Source: Corallium rubrum (Eukaryota; Cnidaria; Anthozoa; Scleralcyonacea; Coralliidae). From it: a DNA stretch of 64,000 bases. Of this stretch, positions 36,801 through 50,305 are shown in pieces; the stretch's first letter is position 1, and every line of letters begins with the position of its first letter. The DNA is taken from NCBI GenBank assembly GCA_964035015.1, contig OZ035998.1, positions 34,168,628 through 34,232,627 of the forward strand, read 5' to 3'. The notes under the pieces were generated by a model. That model saw nothing but the letters and a program-made list of their open reading frames with translations, had not been told where the DNA came from and did no database searches. A program made the position numbers and the translations under genes.

Positions 36801-39800
36801 TGATTCCTACTTATTCAGATATAGTCAATCCATGGGTATGATCTGGAAACTAGGCAAAGCTGAAAAGCCTATATTGAGCTGTACAATATTTTTTTTGCTT
36901 ATTAATTCTTGGTTTTCTTCTGACATCACGGCGGCCATATTGGTGCACGGAAACAATGAAATGGCGGCCATATTAGTGCACAATATTTACCCTATGGGAA
37001 TTTAACTCTATTCTTATTCATATATTTTGTATTGTTTCACCACCCCAACGGGGCCAACGATCACGTGAGTGAAAACGATGCATATTTAAATACTGAACAT
37101 TGAGGTATTGAATCCAAACGCTGTTATTGGATGATTGCTTCATCATACCAAAATAAGGTAGAACAATGACTTTCGGCGAGTTTCCACACCATATCTCTAA
37201 TGACAGATTCAGTTAGGTTCAAAACAAATACAGAGCCTGAAATAATTTTAAAATTTGTCCGGCAAAACTTCCGAGCAAAATGAAATTTGACCGGAAATTT
37301 TCAAATTTGGTCGGAAATGTTTTATCTTGTCAGGAATATTAAAGCCCAGCATATAATTTTAAAAAGCCCCATATTGAAAGAGACATGAGTTATTTCAAAT
37401 TTTTTATTAAAACTAACGTTTCGTTGCTAATCCTGCAACATCTTCAGAGTGAATAATTATTTACAAGGTTATCTCGACTTATATGCTAATATAAGTGTGA
37501 AACCATTCGCCATTTAAGTGAAACCATTCGCCATTTAAGTGAAACCATATAAGTGAAACCATTCGCCATTTACACACGCGTGCTTCTGAACACATGGGAG
37601 TTTCGGCTTACACGGGAAAGCCTCTTTCTTTGAGTTCCTGGTCTGGAGTTTTAGCACACCACAAAAAAACCGGCCACCCTGTTTCTTTAACAGATTTTTC
37701 TATTCTAAGCTCTTCTTCTTCCAATTTTGAACTCCTTCTTAGAGAAAGTCTGCTTATTAATAAGTTAAATCCTTCACTCAACGCCAAAATCAGTTCTCTT
37801 CCTTTAAACTTATTTTGATTTATACACACGTTTTTCTTTATATTTTTCTATACTTGTCTTGACACATAACTGAAAACATTCTATCATACCTGTTACTTCA
37901 CACTGTAATTTATTAACTGTCACTTCCACCCCTCTCTCAGTTACTCATTTCCTGTTATTGTAAATATATTAGCATATAAGTCGAGATAACCTTGTAAATA
38001 ATTATTCACTCTGAAGATGTTGCAGGATTAGCAACGAAACGTTAGTTTTAATAAAAAATTTGAAATAACTCATGTCTCTTTCAATATGGGGCTTTTTAAA
38101 ATTATATGCTGGGCTTTAATATTCCTGACAAGATTATGCTTTCCGCCTGGTTCGTCTATTGCTGGAAATGTTTTAGTTTAGTTTGACCCCCTCCGTTGAG
38201 TAAATTCTGTCAAGCATGCAGTAAATCACTCTACTTGTTATTTGTAATAATAAAACACAAATGTTTAATTCTGAATTGCGTATTAGTTATAGTGAATAAT
38301 AATTTAATTAAAATGGTAACTATGAAACAACTTTAAACTGAAAAGCTGGATTACACACACGATAAGTTTCTGTGATTACAATGGCGTCAATCGCAGTTTA
38401 ACGCAATGGTTTTGAATTAAAAATCACGCACTGTTGTTATCTCGACTCGACAACCTGGAAGATAAAGAATATATTTCCTCGACGTTTTGAGCTCAGGACC
38501 TTCGTCAGGAGAGTCAAATAAGCCTATTTGATCAGCGTATTTAACTGTCCTGATCATGAAGGGCCTTTGCTCGAAACGTCGAGGAAACGTATATTCTTTA
38601 TCTTCCAGGTCGTCAAATTAACAACAAAGAAAGCAGTCACTCTGACTCGTAACACACTGTCACACACTTAAGTTAACTAAACTTTGTTTAAAGCATACTC
38701 TGATCGAAGAAATTTTGATAGTGCACTGTAAAGTGTAAAACCAACTTTAACTCAAAACTGATGGAAAACCCAATGGAAATTTAACAAGAAGAATGGAGTG
38801 TTGAGCGCCGACCCGATCATTTAAAAAAACAGATTATTTTTTTTTTTTTCAAAATTTGTCCGGACAAAATTTCCGATCATTTCAGCATTTGGTCGGAAAA
38901 CCGCCGGCCGCTGGCCGTTATTTCAAGCTCTGAAATATCAACAACGTTTACCGCGAACTCTTGATTGTGGCTTACGCAAGATGGTAGTCAGCACAGTTAT
39001 CCGAGTGTGACAATAAGACGAAATTGAAGAAAATTTTATTTCATTAAAAAAAAACACTCACGCCCAGTCGTGACATCACAATTTTCAACCAGGTTTCAAC
39101 CATTTTGCAAACTTAGTAAAATGCGGTTTAACTATAAATCAAAGAGCTCAAAGCTCTTCGCGTGACTATTAGTCCCCCCTCCTATTCTGTTTCCAAGTCA
39201 TGGTCCCAATAACTCAACAGTTAGAGCCTGCATATAGCGCATCGGAATTTTTCTGGCCGAGAGTTTAGCATCCTGAAAAATTCATTCAATTGCTGTGGGA
39301 TTTTTTAAATATTTTCTTAAGACACCTTCTTTTCTTTCAGAATGACTTGGAACCTTTGGGCAGCATTAAATCCTTACGATACCTGAGGTAAGGCTTTTTC
39401 TTATTGTAGACTGTTTAAACACGGAGCGAGCGCATAAGTACCGGCTGAGTACCTCAGCCAATCCTGCCCAAACGCATCTGATTGGTCCACACAGCTAAAA
39501 TTACTTCCGGCCTTACCGAGGAACTTTGGCTGAGACTGAAGAGTGGAGCTTTTGTGAGGCTTGTTTACTGTTTTTAAATTAAACTTGCCACTTCCCAAAC
39601 GTCGAATTTGTCTTTTTCAAGTGTAACACATCATTTTGAGTAGAAAGACGGAAAAATTACGCTTCCAATACGTCGAAACAAAACTAAGGTGAGGAAAAAC
39701 CGTACGAAAAAGACCAAGCGTCTCACCATTTTTCTTGTTGAATGCAGATGATGTCTGTATTCTTTGCTTATTCATTCATATCTTCCGTCCTTGTAATTAT

Positions 39801-42800
39801 AAGACCCTTTTATGTACCAAGAATGTTGATAATGAATATCTCCATGTAGATGTCTGAACATCATCTCACTTTTCAACGACGACAACTTTGTTTTTGCAGA
39901 CAAATGACTACTAAAAAGTTCTCAATTTGTGATATATTGACTTGCAAAGTTAATATAATAAACTATTTATTGTCTTCGTTTAAATGGTCTGTTTTAGTTA
40001 AATATCAAAGTATTGTCTTTTATGTGGAACTCTATTTTAAAAAACAGCAAAAGACAAAGCAGCTATACGTGACCTTCAAACATCATTTGAAAGCAAGGTC
40101 ATAATATAAGCTTTTAGCATATACCTCGCAGGTGAATAGTGCTTTTCAAGCAATCTGATTGGTTCCTCTAGCTCGGGATATCCTGCACTATTCACCTGCG
40201 GGCAAAACAAAATGGCGGACAGTTTTGCTTTGTTTACCGAAGCAGGAGATTTTGTTGATAAACAAGGCCGATGTTGTAGAATAACGAGAAAAGTCAACAA
40301 AATTAAGTAGAAGAGTGTCCACAGGTATGTTTCTTTACAATTTTCTAGCCATTAATATATTCAAAAGTTGTATTAAAAAACTGTTTTGTCGACAAATATC
40401 GAGTACGCCAAGTGTCCAAGTTGCTGGCGGCCGTGTCTTGTATAAAATACCGAAAAATATAAGTTAAGAATGTTAAACTTGTTATTTCATTTATGAGGTA
40501 TATGCTAAAACAATTATTCACCTCAGTGTCGGTGAATAGTGTAGATATTCACCTCGCCGAAGCGGCTCGGTGAATATCCAGCACTATTCACCTCCACTTC
40601 GGTGAATAATTGTTAAATATTTTTACAAATTCATTGTCCAAACAAATTTAATCACTTCAGAATTGTTTTTATCTAAGACTCTTATGCTTCTCTTTACAGT
40701 TTACATGGGTAATTGAAAGTTAAAAAGGTTATAAATAAAAGATAATTCTCAAAACTTCACTAGCTCACTGACTCGTTGTTGACTTGACTGTTGACATTTC
40801 AAACTGTCAGTGCGTAGCCGGGGGGGGGGGGGGGGCTCCCTTTTATGCGCTCGCTCCGTGTTTAAGCTTCGCATTCGTACGGAACGACACGCCGACGGAG
40901 TTTTGTTATTGCTTGGGTGGGGTTGAAAAAAATTGTCTTAGCATTTATGGGTGGCATTTACAGGGGAGGGCACTGATCTCTATATAACTGGATTGCTCAT
41001 CCGGCCCAAAAAATGAAGCCAGCGGAGATGACGAATTTGGAGTACCAAGATGGCCGCCACGGAAAATTGTATGTTTTCGTAGCACGAAAAGAGACGAAAA
41101 AAGTCACATTAAAAATATTTCTGCCATTGGTATCAAACAAAGAACACTGTAAAATGTTTAGAAGCTTAGTTTTTGCATTTGTTGGTATTATTTAGCTGTA
41201 AAGCGTGTTATTTTTCACAAAACTCGTAAAAACAAACGAAATCAATCACTTTTGTATTCTTCTATCTATATACCTTTGATACTAGAAATACATTAATGCA
41301 AACCCTGTTCATTGTTTATTATTAATGCACTCTGCCTTCATCCCAGGGACGGGCTACTCCTTCAAACGCAGGATAGGGGTGTACCACTGAACCCTTAAAT
41401 TATGTTAAAAATGGTACCCTGTTCCAAACTGAAAGAAAGGAGTAAATGACTGCCAGCATATAAGAACAGACCTTGCACCAGATCAAAAATGTGATAATTA
41501 TTACACCATTCCCTTTCCAGTGGCACATCCCTGTATAGTCAATATATGGGAGTCCCGTACCTCCCATTGTAGCATACCAGTACAAATTATATTGTCTTTT
41601 TGCACACAAAGTACAATATTTTGACAACCCAGTTGTATTGTTGTATAATTGGCTTATTATACCACAGCAAGTATGTGACTATAGCAACCAGAATTTTTTC
41701 AGCTTTAGGTAAACAGTACCTCGAACAGTACTGTAGATAAATGCCCCACTCCCAGGCATAAAAAGTTTACAAATGCCTGACATTCCATGGAGGAATAGCT
41801 AGGCATTACTCCAATTGATGAATTTATAATAAATCATAATGCATACATCTAGAAATATGAAGACTATACAATGTGCAGTACAGTGAATGTTTGAAAATGT
41901 CAAATACATGATTGTACAGTACATGTATGCCACCAACAATTCGCACACAGAGATATATTGTTTATTTACGTTTTCTTTTGTTATTAATAAATAAATGTTT
42001 TAAAAGTTATCTCTGTACCTTCGCCTAATTTTCGGCCTTTTTAGTCACATGTGTTATTAGTCACGAATTCAAGTTTTTCTCTTCGCTGTCTCTCTTTCTC
42101 TTGTGCTATTCTTTTTGCTGTGTTTTCTGGCATAATTTCTAGCCTTTCTCTTCGCTGTTCCTCTCCGCTGATGTAGTTCTAGACACCGTGTTTAGCCTTG
42201 ATATTGCGAGTCGCTCTTTTCGTTTCTTCGACTATAAACTCTGATGTAATTTTAGACGCTGTGTTTTGTTTTCCTCAAGTCCCTAATATTGTAGTTCTCC
42301 TTGTATCTTGCTCTGGCCTAGTATTGTTCGGCCTGTTCCCTCTGTTCGTTCGCTTGTTTCTTTGTCTTGTCTTTCCCTTGAATACGTCTCAACATTTCTA
42401 GCCTATAAACATTTTTTCTTCTCCGAACTTTTGTACTCAAACTCGAACGAAAATGATGTTTTTGACGTAAAAAAAAGTACACTGAAACACGTGTACCCTT
42501 TTAACGACCATCACCCCACGGATCCCCAACATGATCTCCGTTGATCATTACATATAAATAAATAAATAAACACACAAATGGATACTCCAAACCGCCAACA
42601 TGGGTACAATCCCCGACCGGACTTACCGCCCACTCCGTCGAAGTGGAAACCAGCGAGCATCGGGGCTACACGGAACGCTGGCTCAGGCAAAATTATACTG
42701 GTGGTGATGTAAAATCAAAATCAATTGAAAGGTTTCTAGACATAGACTAAGCAAGAAACTAAAACTCAGTGTGAGATTAAAGCTTTTATAAAAACCTGAG

Positions 42801-45800
42801 TGAATATTTTGACATCTTCCACATGTTTCTATATGCATGGTGTCCTCTGTGTACGCTAGAATTTAATCAACAGTATATTTTCAAGATTTTCGACAGTAAA
42901 ATGTTAATATAAAATGTTAAATTATAAATTGCGACAGTTTTATAAAAGGCATGATAACCAGTCAACTTGATTGATTTCATTTCGTTGATACTATCCGCCA
43001 TCTTTTCAAAATAGAAACATTAGAAAGTGACACTGTGTGCCTCCATAGGCGCTGGTTTCCGCTTGCACGATCTGGGAACGAAACTAATGATGTGCTCGAC
43101 CATCATTGAGGTACTCAACCGTCTACAGTTTCTAAATTTGCGGCGGCGCCAGCGTGCAAACACGGGTGGATGAAGTGAGCGGCGAAGGTGCGGTGCCACA
43201 ATGGTCAGCGCACTAGCTGCCTTTCACCTCTGCGACCCAGGTTCGATTCCTGCTCGCAGCAGTTATCTGATTGAAAATTTCACCTTGGCCGCATGTGAGA
43301 AGAGTGCTTCTAGTTTGACTCTACCAAACACCACAGGTTTCCTCCGGGACCAATGAGGGATGCCCTTACTTGCCCACTAGGGATAACAGTTTAGATATAA
43401 CTGATAGAGTTATCCAGTACAAAAAAGTCAGTTTAGTTTAGGGCATGCTCCCGCTGAAAATTTTACATTTAAAATGCCCCTTTATGCATTTTGGCGGAAG
43501 ATTTTACAGGTTTAGTTGAATTTTAAAAAAATTGCAATGGTTTTGAACACCCCTTCCTCAACTGTTTTCTCCATGGATTTGGGTTAATCAAGAAATCGGT
43601 CTGGACGAGAACTGGGGTGGACATAATATCTACCCCAGTTCACACTGTGGCGCCGCCATTGAACAAGATCAACACTGGTTTGTTTCGCCACAACTCTGGG
43701 GTGACGGCGACGTCAAAGGCAATGTACGATTTTGACAGAATCTTTTTTTTCGTTCCGCGCGCGAGGATATATCAAAACTTTCACACTATATACCGGAATT
43801 GTTTTCGGGCCGGCACGAAAACCTTTCCGGTATAGTGTGAGCAGGAACGATATTTGAAAATTACCGCCAAATAATAATTCTGTACGATACAACCAATCAC
43901 CACACTCTATTCTATTAATTTACTTCCGAAGCGATTTCGAACTCCGTTCAACACTGGAGCTGGATTGCTGGAACGGCACAAAAAGCTACCCGATAAAAGA
44001 TGTACCTCTTTCGAGATCGGAGCGGCGCAGAAATTGTGCCGGAGCAGACGTTTTGTGTGTGGAGAAGGCCTATCCGGTATGGTTTTCGGTGCGGCACAAA
44101 AGCTATCCAGTATAGTGTGAACAGGGCCTCAGTCGCTTCAAACTTTCTCAGGGGGCTCTGGGTACGAGATGGGCGAATGTATATACCAAACGTTTGTTTC
44201 AGAGCATGCGTATGATATTGATATACATATAACCAAGAGAATTAACAATTTGAAGCCTGAAGACGAGTCTTTAGTATTTTATTCTGGCTAACGCCAGACG
44301 ATTTTATTCTGGCTAAGCCTAAAGCCAGACGATTTTATTCAGTACAGGGAGAGGTCCAGGCCTCAACTTTAGAGATCTTTCTTATCAAGGCTCTAACCAA
44401 GAATTTTGTTGCCTTTAGTTTGATGCGTAATCCTATAACCAACAAACCAAACTACAGATTATACGTTATCTTCAGTCTGCCTCAAGTCAGAGTCTTGGAT
44501 TTTCAGAGAATAAAGCAAAGAGTAAGTCGCACAATGTCATCTCTCTCTTTTTTTCATTTTGGTTTTGGTTTGAGATTTTATACCAGGCTTTTAGCCAGAA
44601 TTTCAAAACTGGCTGTCGATATTCTCAATCTGTGAGTACTGTCAAGTAGACATGTGCAAATCCTATTTATTAGAGCTGCGCCCATCAGGTTATTTTCGTG
44701 GTCAACAATCGATTAATCCTATTACACGAATTACGTTGCATTAGTCCTGATGTTTTGCGCACCACAATTGAAATACATCTATAGATCAAGTTAAAAGACT
44801 ATTTTACCAATGTTACAGTCAAACCGGATGTTCTTTACCGCGCGACCTTACAATATTAACAGCAATATTGCAATGTTGACTTGCAAACGGTATACGGCGA
44901 TTTCTTGGTAAGTTGCTAAAAACTCGCATTTTAAATAACGAACTTCACATAATATAAAGTTCTATTGAAAGTCAGAACAATTACTAACTCTAAGCTACCG
45001 TTTGCAAGTCAGCATTGCCAGATTGCTGTCAATATTGCAAGGTCGCGCGGGAAAGAACATCCTGTTTGACTGTAGAGTTAGTCATTTTGTTAGAAAAGAC
45101 AAGTACTCTATATTTAAGTAGAGTGCTGTGTAGGCAGTGTTTTAGATTTCACTCTAACGAAGAACTTTGCTGGAAACGTTTGGCAGTTTACCATATTTTC
45201 ACTTTGCTCTACTTTATATTTAACCTGACGACGATTTAAACTGACGCGATGATCAAGAACAAAATTAACGTAAATAAACAGTATGCTTTAGCTGTCCTTG
45301 ATTATCTGATTATTGGTAACGGTAATTGGTTGCCGGAAAAACCCCCGACAAATGATTGATTTAATCGGGGGCGGACTGTAGAGCCGGACTGGCTATACAG
45401 CAGAGGGGCCCGGCGATTTGCTGTTAAAAAGGGCCCGGTTTCCAAATCAAGTTGTTGTGGATCCGCATGTGTAGTGGGGTCCGGGGGCAACATCCCCCGG
45501 AAAATTTTTGAAATTTGGGTCTCTGAAATGGCATTACCCGCATTCTGACAGCAGTTTTGAGCAAACATTTAATAGTTTTAAAACATGTTTGTAATGGCAC
45601 ATTTCGTCATTTTTAACAAAGATTTTGTCCAAATTAGGCTTTAAATCGTAGTATATTAAGTGTAAAAATATGCATGGACTGTAAGGTCAAAGCCTGTTAA
45701 GGCCTGAGGGTTACCAATAAAAAAGGAGGACTCATTTCCGTACACATTCTTTCCCATGCGCTAACCACTTATCGACTATACAACATATATTTTAATATGA

Positions 45801-48800
45801 TTGTAGATCAGATGTTTGAAGTGTTCCAAACCTTTTAGATCCACATTTTCTTTTTGAGAGCTTAAGCAAATATCACCTTAACTCAACGACGACGCTTTCT
45901 ATATGTAATAGGATTCTTAGTACAAAACAAAGAGAATAAATAAGTTTTATTTCCTGAAGAATAAAGTCATCGTCGTCTTTGTTCTGTATGAAACACTAAA
46001 CTGAGGTGTTCACGTTTTATATACTATATAGCCTCTTGTATACAACATAGCTATAATACCCGCCTTGCGTCAGAAGTTACCCCATGAGATATGGAGAATG
46101 GAGTTAATGGCCTTTACTGATTTGTCAAGACTGCTCTGGGACCAATCAGATTGCAAGAAATCGCATTAAGACCGCCCACGTGAAGCGTGATTATTATTAA
46201 ATAATGCAATTTAATAAATTTTCCTGTTTCATTTGTTTCTATAGGAAAGAGAAGCTGCTGTAAGGTTATTCGGTGGAAGGAAGGGCGAAAAATTACTAAA
46301 TGGTGCAAAGAGCAGTAGAACAAATAAGTAAGTTTGTCACTGGTTTGTCAGCGAAAGCTGTTATGTGCTTTCCCTCTTTAAATAAAGTTGTTGTTGCTTA
46401 AAATTTAAAGTTTCTAGTTTGCTAGTCATACAGTGATTGATTAAATTTCAGTTGAAAACACTATAAATAACGTAAAAAAACATTCAACTGAAACACAATG
46501 CGACTTGTCGCCGAACAAGTACTTGCATGTGACACACGTACGGTTTGACTCGTTCTGTGGTGTGGATGTCGTGAACAACCTCGGTCTGTCATCTGAGTTC
46601 TAGTGTCTCAATGGTTAGAGCTTCCGGCTAGTCAACCTCGTACCCAGGCTCTTTTCAACCCGCCGCGCGGAGAAAAGACCCTGGTATATCATGGTCACGT
46701 GACTACCAAAATCTGGTTGTGACAAATTTTGTTTGGACTGGGGTGGGGTAGAGAGGATTCGAAGCTTTCGTTTGAAAGAAATACCGTTTGAGAAAATACT
46801 TCGATCTTGGAAGAGTTCAGCGCTAAGTGAGTACGATATGATTTCTGATTATGTTCACACAAGAAACGGATAACGTAGAAGAGACATGTCCCCATGATGT
46901 ATGATTTGCATGTTATGGTGAATTCCTATATAAAATGAGTAGATTTGAATATTTTGTTTGGTATTATATATCCTTCAAAACTCTTTCAAACCCCCCTCAA
47001 AATGCAGGAAATGCTATTTCAGAGACTCTAAAATTCAAAATTTTCCGGGGGAGCATGCCCCAGGACCCCCCCAAGAAGTTGGTCGCGCCTTGGGTGCTCC
47101 TTGCCCCACACGTAGTAAGTATTACCTGTTTTGCCCCCTGCTTAAATATTCTGAAAGAAGACCTGATGGCGCCCCTCTCCCTAATGGCGCCGCCCCTAAT
47201 ACGAAGCCAGTCCGACTCTGGCAAAAACAAACGAAACTTTACCAACTTCAAGCTGAAAACACTATACTAACGTAGCCCAATGTTGTTCACACTAGTCAGC
47301 ACGACGTTCAAGCGTGTTAGCGGCTGCAACTATTCTGTGCGTTTTTTGGATGTGCGAATTTTTATGTAAATATGCAGCATAAACAATATAGTTCAGCTCA
47401 TATTCGGCACATGAAAAAAACAACTTTTGAACTCAGTGTGATGTATAACGCTGTTTATCTTTCAGGTTTGTCCCAGGTGAACCGCTTTTAAAGGCTCCAG
47501 TTCCACAACCAGCGAAGAAAAATCCACAGAGGAACAACATTGCTGCTATAAAGGTTTGTGTGGATGGAACGCCAAAAGCACGACTAAGTTGAAATAGACG
47601 AATTTAAAAACGTCAAAAACGTTACCGCGTATACACATGGTCTAAACATAGTCTCTAGAATTATATTGTCTGGAGACGCGGCGAACATCAAAGCGGTTAA
47701 CAATGAGATACAATTTAGGTTGAGGGCGGCAAATAAGGTGCACAATCTTTTGTTTTACGTTCATTAATATTTATAAAGCAACGCCGCTATTGGTTGATTG
47801 CTTCATTATACCAAAAATACAATGTGTTCAGCAAGCGTTAAGGTGAAATAAGGTGCACAAACGTGAACAAAAACCTAGAACAAAGACTTCGGCCGCGTTT
47901 CCAGACAATTTATTTCTAGGGACTATGGTCTAAAGGTGGTTACCCACTAGACACGCCTAGTGGAAAACCGTCTTTCGTCTCGTTCGTTCTTGACCTAATC
48001 GATTCTGGACTCACGTCCGGTCAATAAGATTCTATGGAAAAGGCTCTGGAGGAATCTAGAGAATAAGACACATTATATGAGCCACATTCAACAAAGACCT
48101 TCTTCAAACGGAATTTAACACTGTCAGTCACGATTACTCTAAAGTGAAACGAGTTAGCCGAATCGCCAGAGTCGAAAAGGAAAGAAAAATTTATAATTGC
48201 AAATTTGCAATATATTTTGTCGTTCCAAAATATCATCTTCATGAACTTTTTCGCTGTCAAAGTTGGTAACTACACCGTATTTCCTCGATTAAGCGCCCCC
48301 CCCCCCCCCCCCCATCGAATAAGCGCCCCCCGTTAGACCTTCCTTTTTTAAATAAGCGCCCCCTCAAAAATAAGTGCCCCCCTCTACATACTAGTTTAAG
48401 TTACAACGCAAGTTTCTAGAAACAAACTTTCTTTTTTAATTGAAAATCATTCACATTTATGTCCATGTGCCTGTGCGTTTCTTTCACTTTCACTTTCACC
48501 AGCTCCTCGTGTAACTTCTTTAAGTACTGGCACTTTTAGAGTCTGATGGAGAGGAAGATGAATTGATTGATGTAGAATAGAATTGTAGAGAATATTTTAG
48601 TAAACTTTTTTCATACTTTTGTTTTCTTAAAAGTTTTGTTGAAGTTACCCCGTGCAGTTACCGCGACTGACAATATATAAACAAACCGCAAATGTTCGTT
48701 TTTGTTGTTAAACTTTGGTTATCGTTAGATACTCTCTTGTATTTTTCTTGAAAATGACTTTCTTATTCTTGACATGATTTAGTATGTTTTGTATAAATAA

Positions 48801-50230
48801 GCACCCCCCCCCCCCCCTCTCGAATAAGCGCCCCTCTCGAACAAGCGCCCCCCTCGAACAAGCGCCCCCCTCGAGTAAGCGCCCCCCTCGAATAAGCGCC
48901 CCTCTCGAACAAGCGCCCCCCTCGAATAAGCGCCCCCCTCGAATAAGCGCCCCCCTCGAATAAGCGCCCCTCCTTTTAGTCTCAGAATTAATCGGGCGCT
49001 TAATCGAGGAAATACGGTACTTACCAGAGTTTTTACAATATAATTTTTTCTTTCTTCTATTTCCTTATTTTCGTTATTTCTTCTATTTATACACTAACGA
49101 AGAAAATTACGTGCAAAATAGATGCGTAGTGTTGTAAACACTGTTTCTTTAAAAAGCTTATAGAGATTCAAAAATATCTTGTATTGAAGTAGGTAATTAC
49201 CAACTTTAACAAGCAAGTTTTAATTAGCAAATTTGACAGCAAAAAAGTTCTTGAAGATGAAATTTTGGAACGTCAAAATGTATTGCAATTTCCCAATATT
49301 AACGAATATTTCAACAACTCATTAACAATTCATGAGAAAACACAGAGGAAAATCATGACCGTGACGTATCTTTATATGTGATAGAGACACGCTCGCTATT
49401 TTCGATGAACTTTTTCTTCGATTTTGCAGCTCAGACAACTTAAATTTTCAAAGTGCTATAACCTGTATTCTGCACTGTTTCCAATTACTTAAAGTGTATA
49501 TGAAACGAAAATTAAGTTTGTCTTATTTGAAAGAACTCTTAAAATAATGGGGAATATCAATTTACAGCTTTTTCATATTTTACTTAGTTCTTGAGATATT
49601 TAGACTTATGTGATATTCAAATGAGATAACTTATGGTTCGTTTTTTCACTAATTAACATATTCGAAAATCGTAAGTATTTTTATGATTATTGATCAAAAT
49701 CACTTGTAACTTGTCTTTCATGTTTAGTTGCATGAACTTAGCAATATGCAAAGTTTCAAGTGATTTTGTTCAATAATCTTAAAAATATTCGCGATTTTCT
49801 AATATGTTAATTAGTGAAAAAACGAACCATAAGTTATTTCATTTGAATATCACATAAGTCTAAATATCTCAAGAACTAAGTAAAATATGAAAAAGCTGTA
49901 AATTGATATTCCCCATTATATTAAGAGTTCTTTCAAATAAGACAAACTTAAATTTTCGTTTCATATGCACTTTAAGGTGAAGTAATACGAGCAACAAATT
50001 GCTGCAACATTGTTGCGTTGCAAGTTGAATAGCGTTGTTGCACGTATTACCACCCACCGTAAACATTACCACGCAACAATGGTTTTGTTGCAAGTTATGC
50101 ATGTTGTAGCAAGTGGAACTGGAGTCTACTTTTTTCAACAATTTTTTTCAACTTGCAACAAAATCATTGTTGCGTGACAATGTTTATAAACAGCTATAAA
50201 CAGCTAATTCAATAACCTTTACGTTTATCT

Positions 50231-50305
<75 letters not shown>

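Larger units (their letters stand above)
37325..38163 (+). mobile_element. PLE-2: Penelope-like insertion with 12-bp target duplication
   Basis: GGAAATGTTTTA is present on both sides (37313-37324 and 38164-38175) and occurs once in the uninterrupted copy 1. The insert has inverted terminal sequences of about 170 nt (left from TCTTGTCAGGAATATTAAAG, right ending CTTTAATATTCCTGACAAGA plus 30 nt) and a GIY-YIG coding fragment between them. Confidence 0.88.
37231..38932 (-). mobile_element. 867-bp-type TIR element, copy 2 (inverted), split by PLE-2
   Basis: Reverse-oriented near-identical copy of 25063-25929, starting CAGAGCCTGAAATAA and ending TTATTTCAAGCTCTG, with AAATA on both sides. The one clear length difference is about 20 nt duplicated near the end of copy 1. 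It is interrupted at 37325-38163 by a Penelope-like insertion. Confidence 0.85.

Noticed and set aside
42198..42544. Hydrophobic small ORFs as membrane-protein exons
   Set aside because: T/C-rich composition, no splice-bounded exon and no family match, and they lie inside SNRPA1 intron 5.
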